Shown here: positions 35,901 through 44,768 of the stretch, piece after piece | Position numbering within the stretch: the first letter of the stretch is position 1 | Layout: every line of letters starts with the position of its first letter | Origin: Ottelia alismoides | Taxonomy: Eukaryota; Streptophyta; Magnoliopsida; Alismatales; Hydrocharitaceae | DNA length: 64,000 bases | Assembly (NCBI GenBank): GCA_037367405.1 | Contig: JAZKJV010002956.1 | Location: 62,001-126,000 of the forward strand | Reading direction: 5' to 3' | Made by a program: the position numbers and the translations under genes | The notes under the pieces: model-generated | Told to the model about the DNA's origin: nothing | What the model saw: the letters and a program-made list of their open reading frames with translations, nothing else | Databases searched by the model: none

Positions 35901-36342
35901 ACACAAAAGTGGTCAGAAGAGGAAAGATGATCTGAACAGACTCTTGGAATTTCGAGACTATGCATACAATAACACCTTGATGTACAAGGAGAAGGTGAAA
36001 CGCTGGCACGACAGGCACATCAGACGAAAGACCTTCGAAGTTGGGCAGAAAGTGTGGTTATTTGATGCAAAGTTGCGAATATTTCCAGGCAAATTAAAGA
36101 GTAAGTGGACAGGGCCATTTCGAGTTTGCGAAGTGCGTGACAATGGAAGCATTGCCATATCCGAATTGTCCTCTAACGCACAGCCATTTGTCATCAACGG
36201 CCAACTACTGAAGCCTTACCTCGAACCAGATACATTTTTGGCCGTTGTTGATTCCGTCCAGCTCATGCAACATGATGATACCTCGACAGCACCTGCGGCA
36301 TCGAAAGATTCAGACTATGCAATCCAACAAATTCTTCTCTGA
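29935..36342 (+). CDS. Gag-Pol polyprotein of Ath-A (gag, protease, RT, RNase H, integrase)
   Basis: A 2135-codon single frame encoding everything needed for reverse transcription and integration. The ATG at 29935 (MAPGGKGKGQQ) is the first in frame; a stop lies at 29872. Residue positions are counted from this ATG. Gag core about 115-290 (ALYWVNHMGK, HESIHEAWERF). Gln/Pro-rich low-complexity region about 480-575. AVTLRSGR motif near 650. Aspartic protease with DSGSS at D914. RT about 1225-1420 with FMDD at 1392-1395. RNase H D1541, E1582, D1607. Integrase zinc finger H1749, H1756, C1787, C1790; catalytic D1820, D1879, E1915 (D-D35-E). I see no CCHC zinc knuckle in Gag and no chromodomain at the C-terminus. 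No stops or shifts. Gag and Pol share one frame, so their ratio must be set after translation or by a minor RNA form. Confidence 0.97.
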   Translation: MAPGGKGKGQQPSTPEGQAPDQNQVNAQLLASIQAIQQQLTEQALTQTAFQDMLNDVINRDDGGGGRGRGGRRGEGEGGGCGDDHNDDLELPPQKPTLKETYNPGDSQMTEWILIPPVHAHFELKPQFIALLPAFHGNTSEEPYIHLQQFSRICRTTHYPNVPLGIVKMTAFPFSLQDKALYWVNHMGKVVTTWEELKSAFLHKYYPLGRLNQMRARISNFSQGPHESIHEAWERFTDLQEKCPHHDIPKTSLVQHFFGGLNIESQRLVDAACGGSHFNKDEDVVWQIFEEMAEGEAALSSSKAYQKQPQILQKQVHMAASKESERDESSNLSIIGGHLSKVDIIEKRSQDLEKLAVIEKRTQSLDKLDHITKQLELLVGTINSVQSAAPLEAPAERKDEQPPLYQPQPSQQPPAVQHVYNVQAPDQSQPQQQMVVYQPEFISESDSVFPPPPLVQEVNGVWTHDAQPTRPMGQPQGQPFANRQYHQPQGGRFGQSSQQNHQYQQPPQFGHQWRQNHPYQQQPQYRHPQPYHQYAAAPPQQYQQYPPPSYQQLQLPAPPQHHQQQSQHQQMQQQRGLHADTTEAPPVNPSMDCLAQLVKGLAEMTKRLDDLTATRTTIPAQVEANPNNFKKKEQVECDVQSACDNDITAFSNAVTLRSGRALPPPATRYGMNKETGGSSSSVSAVPATGAGEEEEEGEASPAVVPCQQQPQPKIQKNQQKQKQQKEARSRSEAAPASEEPTATADPSPADGADATLFDRPTTPACQDPACTLFSNSGVQHSVGDDFDVNKNSDFPASSVPIPFPHAIQKSKKIAKQKNALSDPGVVDILDKLTVEIPLLKVVEYMPAVKKGLKEVCTTKRRPSRKNRRQQVEKHVLSLATVAAISNLPQKKQDTGAPLISCVIFDQVFERTLLDSGSSINLLPSTIMQEFGRGPLKQTRMILQFADRSVKRPQGLLEDVIVKVQEMKFPADFVVLDMDSPAPLLQTPIILGRPFLRTSGAVVDYGSGKITFSSNSQQITINMNKEQNATTDESQAASDADCEFIAEIRDSVLSLNDSWTLEILTLEEDLGSAVSMCSDDSWEIDSQMQAHLLEQSFQTEHDQLSADPFGASPGSQQNIEDGSLFTEALPTYSMMSEVTDKVDRSTPELKPLPAGLKYAFLAGEEQMYPVIISSRLRPDQESRLLEVLEKNRKALGWNVSDLRGINPALCSHHIYLEEDAKPSREFQRRLNPNLRDVIMKEITKWYDAGFIYPISDSKWVSPLHVVPKKSGLTVITNDKGEEISTRVPTSWRVCVDYRRLNAATKKDHFPLPFIDQVLERLAGKEFFCFLDGYSGYNQVAIAPEDQEKTTFTCPFGTYAFKRMPFGLCNAPATFQRCMLAVFAEMVGSFLEVFMDDFSVYGNSFDSCLEHLDRVLQKCREVNLVLSWEKSHFMVTEGIVLGHVVSKRGMEVDPAKVDVISNLQPPQSVKNVRSFLGHVGFYRRFIKDFSRIARPLTELLCKETDFIVDQPVLLAFNYLKELITQAPILQPPDWTLPFEIMTDASDFAVGAVLGQRKDKAPYAIHYASRTLDEAQRNYTVTEKELLAVVFALEKFRSYLLGSKVTIFTDHSAIRYLQQKKDAKPGLIRWILLLQEFDLEIKDKPGTQNVVADHLSRIEHHEPPLSNAPITETFPDETILAMDSLPWYAEIVNYLVSGVIPSDWTKNQKNKFMSTIRFYHWEDPLLFREGADCIWRRCIPQTEQSSVLEHCHSLESGGHHSGDRTAAKVLQCGLWWPTLFKDATEFVKRCTDCQRMKGTLTAKDSMPLKIIQIADVFDAWGIDFMGPFPNSQGFQHILLAVDYVSRWVEAIPARAADSKTVCQFLKKNIISRFGIPKILISDGGSHFINKEVKKLTKEYGIDHRVATPYHPQTNGMAELSNREIKTILQKLVRPNRKDWSQLLDSVLWAYRTAYKSPLGMSPYRLVYGKPCHLPVELIHKSLWAINSCNLDSHKSGQKRKDDLNRLLEFRDYAYNNTLMYKEKVKRWHDRHIRRKTFEVGQKVWLFDAKLRIFPGKLKSKWTGPFRVCEVRDNGSIAISELSSNAQPFVINGQLLKPYLEPDTFLAVVDSVQLMQHDDTSTAPAASKDSDYAIQQILL

Positions 36343-36378
36343 TTTTCTTCTTTTCTTCTTTTCTTCTTTTCTTCTTCT
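36343..36378 (+). repeat. (TTTTCTTC)n pyrimidine microsatellite after gag-pol
   Basis: Four to five imperfect TTTTCTTC units directly after the gag-pol stop codon. Confidence 0.85.
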
Positions 36379-36424
36379 AGCCTATTCTTTGTATCTAAGA
36401 GGTGCCGACCTTGTGGACAGTTTT

Positions 36425-36790
36425 CTGTACTTAGCACGTACTTTGTCCTAAGTATAGGGGGGCGTGCACCCCGAGTAGGTCAATTCGTTGATCCTCTCCA
36501 TTGTCTCCTCTCCTCGTCTATACTCAGGGATATCTTACCCTAAGTATAGGGGGAGGCAACCGGAGAACGATCTGTTTATTCTTACCCTTGACCCTCCCTG
36601 TGTTGTGTACAGTCTGCTATACCCAGGATTATTTGATCCTAAGTATAGGGGGGACGGTCAACTTCTCATTCATTCATTCATCCCGTTAATTATTCCTTCA
36701 TTCTTTAGATCTGTCTATACTCAGTACGAGTTATGTCTTTGCTTTTCCTTTCGATCTATGAGGACATAGCTCAAGCTAAGTATAGGGGGG
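36425..36790 (+). repeat. array of four stem-loops ending in polypurine-like runs
   Basis: The word CTAAGTATAGGGGG occurs four times (G-runs at about 36457, 36549, 36648, 36785). Each copy is the 3' arm of a hairpin. Arm pairs: 36425-36434 with 36448-36457; 36518-36529 with 36538-36549; 36617-36629 with 36636-36648; 36715-36737 with 36763-36785. Inner stem bases differ between hairpins but stay complementary (AGGG/CCCT, AGGAT/ATCCT, GAGTTATGTC/GACATAGCTC). A fifth, larger hairpin (39089-39136) ends in the true polypurine tract. Function unknown; extra plus-strand start sites or an RNA signal are possible. Confidence 0.8.
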
Positions 36791-36919
36791 TCGTATATAC
36801 CATGTATATACTATAAGCCATAACTCATACTGAAAAATAAAATATCACCTCGATAAAATAGGATATAAAAAGTAGCTCTATAATAAAGAAAGATGATTGT
36901 GAGTTCCTCAGACTCTTTG

Positions 36920-37800
36920 TAATTATACTGATTATTAAGTCAGAAAAATGTTTGATGTAAAAAGCTATTTTGAAAAACCTTGTGAAAATAGTTTGAAAAT
37001 AGTGTGCACAAGTATGCAACCTTTGAAAAATCAGTTTGGTGTGAAAAATTTTCTTTGAGTGAAATAAAAATGTGTGAAAACTAGTGTGCAACTGATTGTG
37101 AAAATTGATTGTCAAATTGTTTTGAAAAACCTATCTATGTTGTGTAAAACCTTTGCAAAAATCAATTTCAAATACGTGTAAATATTGCAAAAATTATTTT
37201 GGACTATAGTTTCCAAAATGCTTGTGAAACTAATTCTAGAATAAGTCTGAGGAGTCTGCACAAAAATCTCTCATTTGTAAATAAGGAATAAGTTCAAATA
37301 AAGCCTATAAAACCCAAAACCTTATTGTACAGCAAATACAGTTTTCCTTCTTTTGTATATACTGATTAATAAATCAGATACCTATATAGTATGATTTGAA
37401 AAATAGTGTGACCAGTTTTGAAAAATTTGATGTGAAATGATTTCAAACTGTGTGAAAATTGTTTTGATGGCAAAAATTTTTCTTTGTGTGAAAGAAAGGA
37501 TTTGAAAAACCGAAGTTCAAATGTCTTGAAAAATGTTTGTTAAAATTATTGTGAAAAATGTACATATAGTGTGAAAATTCTTTACAAAAATAGTTTTCAA
37601 ATGTGTGTAAATGATTGCAAAAACTATCGTGTACTACAGTTTGCAAAAACTATTTTCAAAACTAGAATCGAAGGATAAGATCACTATTACAAATACCTGT
37701 AAATAAGAAATAAAGTACATAAAATTCTATCTCAATAACCTAAATAAACTATTTCATGTAAAGTCTGTATAAATTCATACATTTTGTAAATAAAGCAGTA
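36920..37800 (+). repeat. diverged tandem duplication, period about 434 bp
   Basis: TATACTGATTATTAAGTCAG near 36924 recurs as TATACTGATTAATAAATCAG near 37358. The blocks that follow share order and words: TTTTCTTTG-GTGAAA, GCAAAAAT, TTTCAAAT-GTGTAAAT-ATTGCAAAAA, then an ACTATAGTTT/ACTACAGTTT block. Similarity is only moderate, so this is an old duplication. Confidence 0.6.
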
Positions 37801-39130
37801 CACCCGTGTAAATAAGGGTATATACCTTGTATTTGTGTCAAGCTCTTATGTGCAAAATTCCGTTGTGTAAAAATATTCTTTAATGCTTTAAAAAAATCCT
37901 TTGTGAAAAATTGCATCATTCATTGTGCATAGCATAAGCATACCTTGCATACTCTTTTTGAGTGAGCTTGATGATTGAATCAGTCTAATAAAGTCTCAGA
38001 ATGGAGCTCGGTTGGACCTTACTGCACCTCACTACACTGGAACCTTATGGGAACTAGGTTTAAGGTACTTCAGGTCTATTTAGACTTAATTCTTTGAGAA
38101 ATCAGGGCTAGGTTCAAGTCACCTCAGTGGACTAACTAGAACTTTTCAAAAACACACGCATAACTCTTGTCGGCCGTGGCCTAACTTGGACACCTGCACC
38201 TTTCACATAGCTCTCCATGGATGAGGTGGTGAGGAGGCAGTTTCCTTTGGCTTGGGGTAGCATAGGAGGGTAGTACTTCTAGGCGGAACCTCTCTTCTTC
38301 TTATAGTGAAGGAAGTGCACCTCAACTTGGTCTAGTGGTGATGAAGGCTAAAGACAGAAGCCGTGGGTTGCAATAAAGCTTCAAAAGAGGGATAGTCTAC
38401 TGGCTCAAGAGGAAAAACTCCTTGTATATATGCTGCACATGTATATGTTGTATAGATGCACTTGAAAAAAAAAAATGGTGCAAATAACTCCAAAAGAGTG
38501 GTGGGTCTGATAGAAAATGATAATCCCACCGGAGTATGTATATAAAGCGCAATAAGCAGAGCTTGAGACTCATGATCCACCTTATGTAGCTTGCAGCGGA
38601 AGACTTGGCTACTCTGGTCAAGCTTCCAAGGGTACTTGGCTACACTGGCCTTGACCCATTCTCGTCTTCCCCGTCTTCTTGAGCCGGTCGCACTTGAACT
38701 TAGAAGGGAATACCCCGCTTCTCGAGGAAAGAGTTGCTAGACCGAGGCATTAGAGTTACCGGGTTGGGGGAGGTTGTTTCTTTGTCACTTCTGAGGTGGA
38801 GAGCCGCTATCACTTACACTGTCCAAGTCAGCTTCAGAGTCATAAGGGTTTGTGTATGGTGTAGGCTAGTTCTGACCTGGCTATTGAGGCAATTTGAACC
38901 AGGTTCTGTGACTATCAAAGGCTGTTGTGTTTTAAATTTGGCTCCCTACCAGGTTCCACACACATCCACACCCAAGGTCCAACAGGAGCTCTAGTCTCGG
39001 ATTTTGTAAAGACAAGCATCGCACTGAAAGCGCCCCTATTCACTCGATCTTCCTTTCATTTTTCTTTTCTTCTGATTCTTTATTCTTTTATACTTATTGC
39101 ATAAGTGTTTGCTAGGGACTAGCAAAGGCA

Positions 39131-39142
39131 AGTATAGGGGGG
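39131..39142 (+). promoter_or_regulatory. polypurine tract of Ath-A
   Basis: AGTATAGGGGGG touches the 3' LTR start TGATGAATCT and is the plus-strand primer. It lies at the base of a hairpin: TATACTT (39089-39095) can pair with AAGTATA (39130-39136), and TTTGCTAG (39108-39115) with CTAGCAAA (39119-39126). Confidence 0.93.
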
Positions 39143-42100
39143 TGATGAATCTCCATTTCATCACCTTTATTCTATCATTTTGGCCTTAAAAACCCCAGCA
39201 AATGCATGTAAAGAGCATTAATTTGTTCATATTAGCATCTATTATTGTTGGCATTAATTGTACATAAAATAAGGTTTTTAATGCCAAAATTATAGAATAA
39301 AGGGAAGAAAAGAAAAAGGAATAAAATATTGCAAAGATTTTATGACCTTAACCCCGAGACCAAGGCCAGCATGAACTTGGTCGACCAGGAATAAAGTAGG
39401 GGGAGATAAGGGCCAACATTCAATAAATACATCATTTATTCATTCTTCCATTATTGCATTTTTGGCACCTATTTTGTACATAATTATTTATTCATCAAAT
39501 AAAGAAACTTTGTACATAAAAGTTGTAGATAATAATGTAAATAAAATTACAAAATTGAGTTTGTGCAAAAATAATATACAGTGTACATTTTATACACAAA
39601 ATAAAAAGCAAAAATCTCAACTTCACAGACTCATATCTTGCAAATAAAAACTCCAAATCAATCAAACTCACCTTTAATTGTATCTAGCATTTCATAAACT
39701 ATTTTGTAAAATTATTTCCATAATTTTTGGAGTCCATCTGTGGAAGTTAGGTTTTTGACCTTCCTTGTACATAAGACTGATTAAAATACTCATTTTATTC
39801 AATATTTAGTAATTGTACAAAATTATATTTTTAAAAGTTTGTAAATAGTATATATAATACATGTACATGTTGAAATTACAAGAAAACAAAAAAGAATTTG
39901 ATAAATAAAATAAGTCTATAATAATCATAGACAAAAGACCTATGCTACATACATGTATATAAATAAAAAAAAAAGGGGAACTTAATTCTTTTATTCTTTG
40001 ATTCATCCATATTTTATAATAATGTACATATAATATATCATTCATTAAAACTACAAAACAAAAATAAAAACAAATAAAATTCATTAAATAAATTAAATGA
40101 ATATAATATATAGGTAAAGTACCTATAAGTATACATACATACACATACATCTATTTATTTAAAAATATAAATAAACTCATAAAAATAAAATAAAAATATA
40201 CTTATACTCACAAAAATAAGTTATAAAATTATAAAATAAGAAACTAAAATAATAAAATAAAATAAATAAATTAAAAATAAAATATACAAAAATACATGTA
40301 GATATACACATATACACATTATTCAATTAAAACCGTAATAAAATAATTCATAAAAATAAATAAAAATCGTATTAAAATACTACATACAATAATAAAGATT
40401 TTTTATTTTATACTTGAAAAATAATAAAATCGTTTATTAGCTTAAATAATTCATTCTTTGATACTCCAGCCTATTTTGTCTTCTAGCGGCCCCCGTGGAC
40501 CAACCACAGGCCGGCAAAAGTTGACCTCGGGTCAACTCTTCAGACTCAAGGACGGCCCCTCTGACAAGTCACGAGAGGTCCCTCTTCCTCGATTTTTCAC
40601 GCCGATTGTGTTGCTCGAGGGTGATAAGACCCTTTATGAGATTTGTTCCTCGAACATCCACGAATCACGCCGCATCCCATGATTCCTTGTACAGCATCTA
40701 GATTCACCAAGATCTGCCGGCCAATAAGGGCGCAAACTTTGCTTATAAATAAACCCTCCGACCTCCTCATCCATTTTGGCCTCCCTTTCCGTCGTTTTCC
40801 ACCGTCTATTCCAGTCCTCTGAGGTTCCTTGTGACAGGAGGGTCCTCCTGGAAGCTTCAGGCAGTTGGAGGAGTCGAAGGAGCGCCCACGGCCGCCGCGT
40901 CGCCGGAGGTCCTGCTCCCTGGTCGCACACCAGGTATAAGAGCTGCTTTCTTTCCGTTTTTAGCTTAGTTTTAGTCGTTACTTCGTAGTTTAGCTTTTAG
41001 ATCAGTCAGTAGGGCCTCAGGTGCTCGATTAGCTTAAGATCGAAGTTCGCCAGAGTTTAGCTCCGGCGAACCTCTCTACTCTGATCAGCACGCTATCTGA
41101 CCCTTCGCCCCACCTCATCGCCTTCCCCTACGTATTCTCCACGCACCCACGCTCCAAGATCAGCCAGAGCTCGCCCAGCTCTGCGAATCGAGGTCCTCCC
41201 TCCTCCGCTTCGTCGGACCTCGCCGCCCTCCACCTTTCCCCGTTCGTCTATCCTAAACCTCGGGTCGAGGAAGACCCCCTCGAGCCCCTCTTTCATTTGG
41301 TGCAGGACTCAAGCTGAAAGGAGCCCTCTGGGGCTCGATTCAAGTCCCTTCAAGGTTCCAGGACCCCCTTGTCTTCTCCGAGCTCGTCCAGCCGATCCAG
41401 GAGGTCCTGGACCTTCTGGAGCATCTCGAACGGTGCGCACCGCTTCGCCGGACGCCTGGAGGGCACAAGCAGCAACATTAAGCGCCTGGAGGCGGAGGAA
41501 TCACCGATCGAAGCCAGGGAAGTCAGCCGTTCTTCCCTGTTCTTCGCGAGCAGCAGCAGCCGTTGGATCAAGAGCGCAGGTCCAGATCGAAGCCCAACCG
41601 TCCGATGAAGCCACGCAGCAACCGTCGGATCATCTCAAATGATCTAATCCTAACGCTTCATCGGCGAAGCGTCATCGGGCGAGGAGATGGTGACGCGTGT
41701 CAAGTGGCGAACGAAGAACCGTTGGATCGCGCGCACTTAGGGGGTAATTTTCACATATACCCCCGCTCTTTTGTATATTTATTTTTTAATATTGTAAAGT
41801 AAATAGCACGTTGTAAATAAATTGTATATTTTGCAGAAAGGACCCTAAGTTTATTAGATTTGCATTTAGGTCCTTCCGCGCCTCACGTGCAGTCCCACGT
41901 GAGGCACGTGAAAATTGCAAGTATGCCCTGGCGGTTTTTGTATATTGTAGAATAGTTCTAAAAATTAAAATAAATGTTTATCTTAGTATGTATTTTTGCA
42001 CTGATGCCCCTGGAGTTTATTTTATTTGCAAAAATACCCCTGCCAGGCTGTTTTAATTTCGTATCTTTACCTATTTATTAAAAATACCAAGATGGCTCCT

Positions 42101-42615
42101 AAAAATCCACAAAAATTAGAGTAGATGCTCTATGCCATGCTGGTTCACGCGCGTATTTTATTTTGAATTTTTGGCATTTTTCCTGATTATTAAAAATAGA
42201 GTAGGAGCCATTTTTGCACTGTTTGATTTAGAAAATACAAAAAAATTAGAAAATGTTTTTGGAAAATTCCAAAAAAAATTGCATATGGTATATTTATTTC
42301 TATGTTGAGTCCAGAAAATGAAAAACCCTAAAAATAAAAAAAAAAAATAAAATAAAAAAAAGAGAGACCCACTTCACTCAAGAATGACTGGTATGCACAT
42401 ATAGGCTCATGCATTTTTGTATTGCTCTCTGTGGTTCGACCTCTACATGCTTGTTCCTTATACATTTTATGGTAGAGTAAATAAAGATTGATTCACACTT
42501 CCTTTGAGCTTGATTGTTTTATTCTTTGATTGTGGGTCAATTGTTGATCACTCGCCTTTTATTGAGGGTCGCCACGACGACATATTCAGACCCTTGATAA
42601 AAAGCGCGTTCATCA
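39143..42615 (+). repeat. 3' LTR of Ath-A
   Basis: 3473 bp, the same length as the 5' LTR, collinear at an offset of 15056 with no indel found. Eight substitutions by eye (about 0.23%). TATA box at 40744-40752. It ends GCGTTCATCA, followed by the target duplication. Confidence 0.97.
40744..40752 (+). promoter_or_regulatory. TATA box of the Ath-A 3' LTR
   Basis: TATAAATAA, identical to the copy at 25688. From here transcription would read out into Ath-D sequence. Confidence 0.6.
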
Positions 42616-42620
42616 TTAGC
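42616..42620. repeat. target-site duplication of Ath-A, right copy (TTAGC)
   Basis: TTAGC after the 3' LTR end, matching 24082-24086. The Ath-D RT sequence continues directly from here. Confidence 0.95.
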
Positions 42621-43676
42621 GTACTGATCATTTAGGCCGAGTTCCAAGGAGGTGTTGTGAAGTGAACCTCGTGCTATCTTAGGAGAAGAGCAACTTTATG
42701 GTGACTGAAGGAATTGTGTTGGGTCACGTCGTACCGAAATGTGGCCTGGATGTTAACCAACCTATGGATGAAGTTATTTCCAAACTTGAGACACTAACCA
42801 ATCTTAAGCAGGTCCCATCATTTTTGGGGCATATCGGTTTTTATCGAAGATTGATCAAAGACTTTTGTGATCTTGCCCAATAATTTACTGAATTTCTTGA
42901 CAAGGAGACAGATTTTATTGTGGATGAATGCGCTCTCCAAGCCTCCCATGAGTAGCAAAGACTGATCACACATGTTCTTGTTCTGCAGCCACCTGATTGG
43001 TCTCTACCATTCGAGATCATGACCGACGCCTCTAACTATGCAATTGTTGTTGTTCTATGGCAAAGACATGAGAATTTCCCTTTGCGATTCATTACGCTAG
43101 CAAAACACTTGATAAGGCCCAAAATTACAAAGTATCAGAGAAAGAGAAACTAGCCACGTGTTAGACTAGAAAAGTTTAGATCACACCTCCTTGGGTCCAA
43201 GGTGATTATTTATACATATCACACAACCATCTAGTATTTACAAAGCAAGAAGTACAAAATCCAAATGGATCCTTTTCCACCAAGGGCTCGATCTTGAAAT
43301 CTGTGATAGTCCTGGAGTCAAAAAATGTGGTTGCGGATCAATTTTCATGTATCATAGAGATATGGAATCATGATTGTCACTAACACTATTCTAAATGAAG
43401 CTATCCTTTCTATAACCTCACTCCCAATGTATGAAAATACATTGAACTATCTCGTCTAGAAGAAGACCCCAGCAGACTGGTCGAAGATAAAAAAAGATAA
43501 GTTCTTAGCATACATTCATTTCTTCCAGTGGGAAGAACCTCACCTAATCCATGAGGGAGAATACAACCTCTGGTGGAGATGCATACCTTAGGAGGAAATA
43601 ACTATTTTTATCCTATACTGTTGTCACAAGCTTGAAGCAGGTGGACACAGTTTTGGGAAAATAACGATAACGGAAG

Positions 43677-43954
43677 TGCTTCAGTATGGCTTTTGGTGGC
43701 CAACTTTATTTAATTATGTAGTTGTCTATGTGAAGTGGTCTACTGATTGTCAACCAATGGGCAAAAAAATCAACTCAAGAGACATAATGCCTCCGAAATA
43801 CATTAATATATCAGATGCTTCAGTGTGGCTTTTGGTGGCCAACTTTATTCAATGATGTAGTTGTCTTTGTGAAGAGGTTTACTGATTGTCAACGAATGGG
43901 CAGAAATATCAACTTAAGAGAAATAATGCCTCTGAAATACATTAATATATGAGA
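43677..43954 (+). repeat. 139-bp tandem duplication inside the Ath-D integrase
   Basis: 43677-43815 and 43816-43954 both run from TGCTTCAGTRTGGCTTTTGG to the ACATTAATATAT block. They differ at several sites, mostly transitions, so the duplication is old. Ath-A has a single copy. Confidence 0.9.
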
Positions 43955-44768
43955 CATTTTTGGTTGTTTGGGCATCGACTGCAAGCTCCCATTCCTTAGT
44001 ATCAAGGTCTACGAGTACATCCTGCTGCCCTTAGATCATGTAAGTATATGGGAGGAAGCTATTCCTCCCCAAGTCGTAGATAGAAAAACTATTTGCAAAT
44101 TCCATAGGGAACACATCATCTCGATTGGAACCACAAAGATCTTGATATCAAATGGGGGTAGCCATTTCATAAATAGAGAGGTCAAGAAGCTGACCAAAGA
44201 ATACGGTATCGAACATCACATCGCTATGTCGTACCAGCCACAATCAAATGGGTTAAAGGAATGTTCAATAATGGAGATTACAACGATATTGCAGAAGCCT
44301 ATATTACCTGACATGAAGAATTGGTCCCAATTGTTGGATTTGATTCTTTGGGCATACCAGACAACATCCAAGTCTCCTTTAAGAACGTGTCCCTACTGCC
44401 TCATATATGGCAAGACATGTCATCTACCCATGGAATTAATTCAAAAATCTACACGGGACATGAAATTTATGTAACTTGGACTTTGAGAAAGCCGACAAAG
44501 TAAGAAATGTTGATAGGAATAGCTACTCGAATTCATATACTACAAGTACGAAAATAGCCTGATGTACAAGGATAAATTATAGAATTAGAATGATAAATAT
44601 TTATGAAGAAAGACTTTCGAGCATGGACAAAAGGTTTGATTGTTTGATGCATGATTAAAGATTTTTCCATGCAAGCTGAAAATCAAGTGGACAAGGCCAT
44701 ACATAATCCACACTGTGCGTGACAATGGGAGTCTACTCATATCTGATCCATGATCTCTCATACAACCT

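Larger units (their letters stand above)
36343..39130 (+). other. 2.8-kb non-coding 3' region of Ath-A (no env-like gene)
   Basis: No frame over about 100 codons and none with a signal peptide or membrane segment that I trust, although many Athila relatives carry an env-like gene here. Contents in order: a pyrimidine repeat, the stem-loop array (36425-36790), an AT-rich zone full of TTGTGAAAA/TTTGAAAA words with a diverged duplication (about 36920-37340 and 37355-37800), and a less AT-rich part to the polypurine tract. Ath-D has the same layout at 44770-47370, so the region is an inherited part of the family. Confidence 0.8.
24087..42615 (+). mobile_element. Ath-A: intact Athila-type Ty3/gypsy retrotransposon
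   Basis: An 18,529-bp complete element: 5' LTR, tRNA-Asp primer site, 2.4-kb leader, single gag-pol frame, 2.8-kb non-coding 3' region, polypurine tract, 3' LTR. Athila placement rests on the RT and Gag motifs, the tRNA-Asp primer, the long LTRs and the absence of a chromodomain. Unlike many Athila elements it has no env-like frame after pol. The LTRs have the same length and differ at eight positions by eye, the target duplication is perfect and no frame is broken, so it is young and may be autonomous. It is inserted in the RT of Ath-D in the same orientation. Confidence 0.95.
42616..44768 (+). pseudogene. Ath-D piece 3: end of RT, RNase H, integrase
   Basis: Decayed continuation of Ath-D pol. 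MVTEGIVLGHVVPKCGLDV at 42698 matches the RT of Ath-A. The RNase H start (MTDAS-like) is near 43018-43040. The integrase zinc-finger region lies at about 43610-43770 and holds a 139-bp tandem duplication. The longest surviving frame (43968-44474, 168 codons) is the integrase core: the first Asp is kept (GID), the second is Asn (ISNGGSHF), and E is kept in KECS. Homology to the Ath-A C-terminus continues to about 44770. Stops are present throughout. Confidence 0.88.

Noticed and set aside
36488..38994. Candidate env-like gene in the Ath-A 3' region
   Set aside because: All frames are under about 100 codons, on both strands, and none has a signal peptide plus membrane anchor layout.
24087..42615. 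A CRISPR-like or phage-like arrangement of repeats
   Set aside because: The long direct repeats are LTRs with a target-site duplication; there are no short regular spacers and the sequence is eukaryotic.
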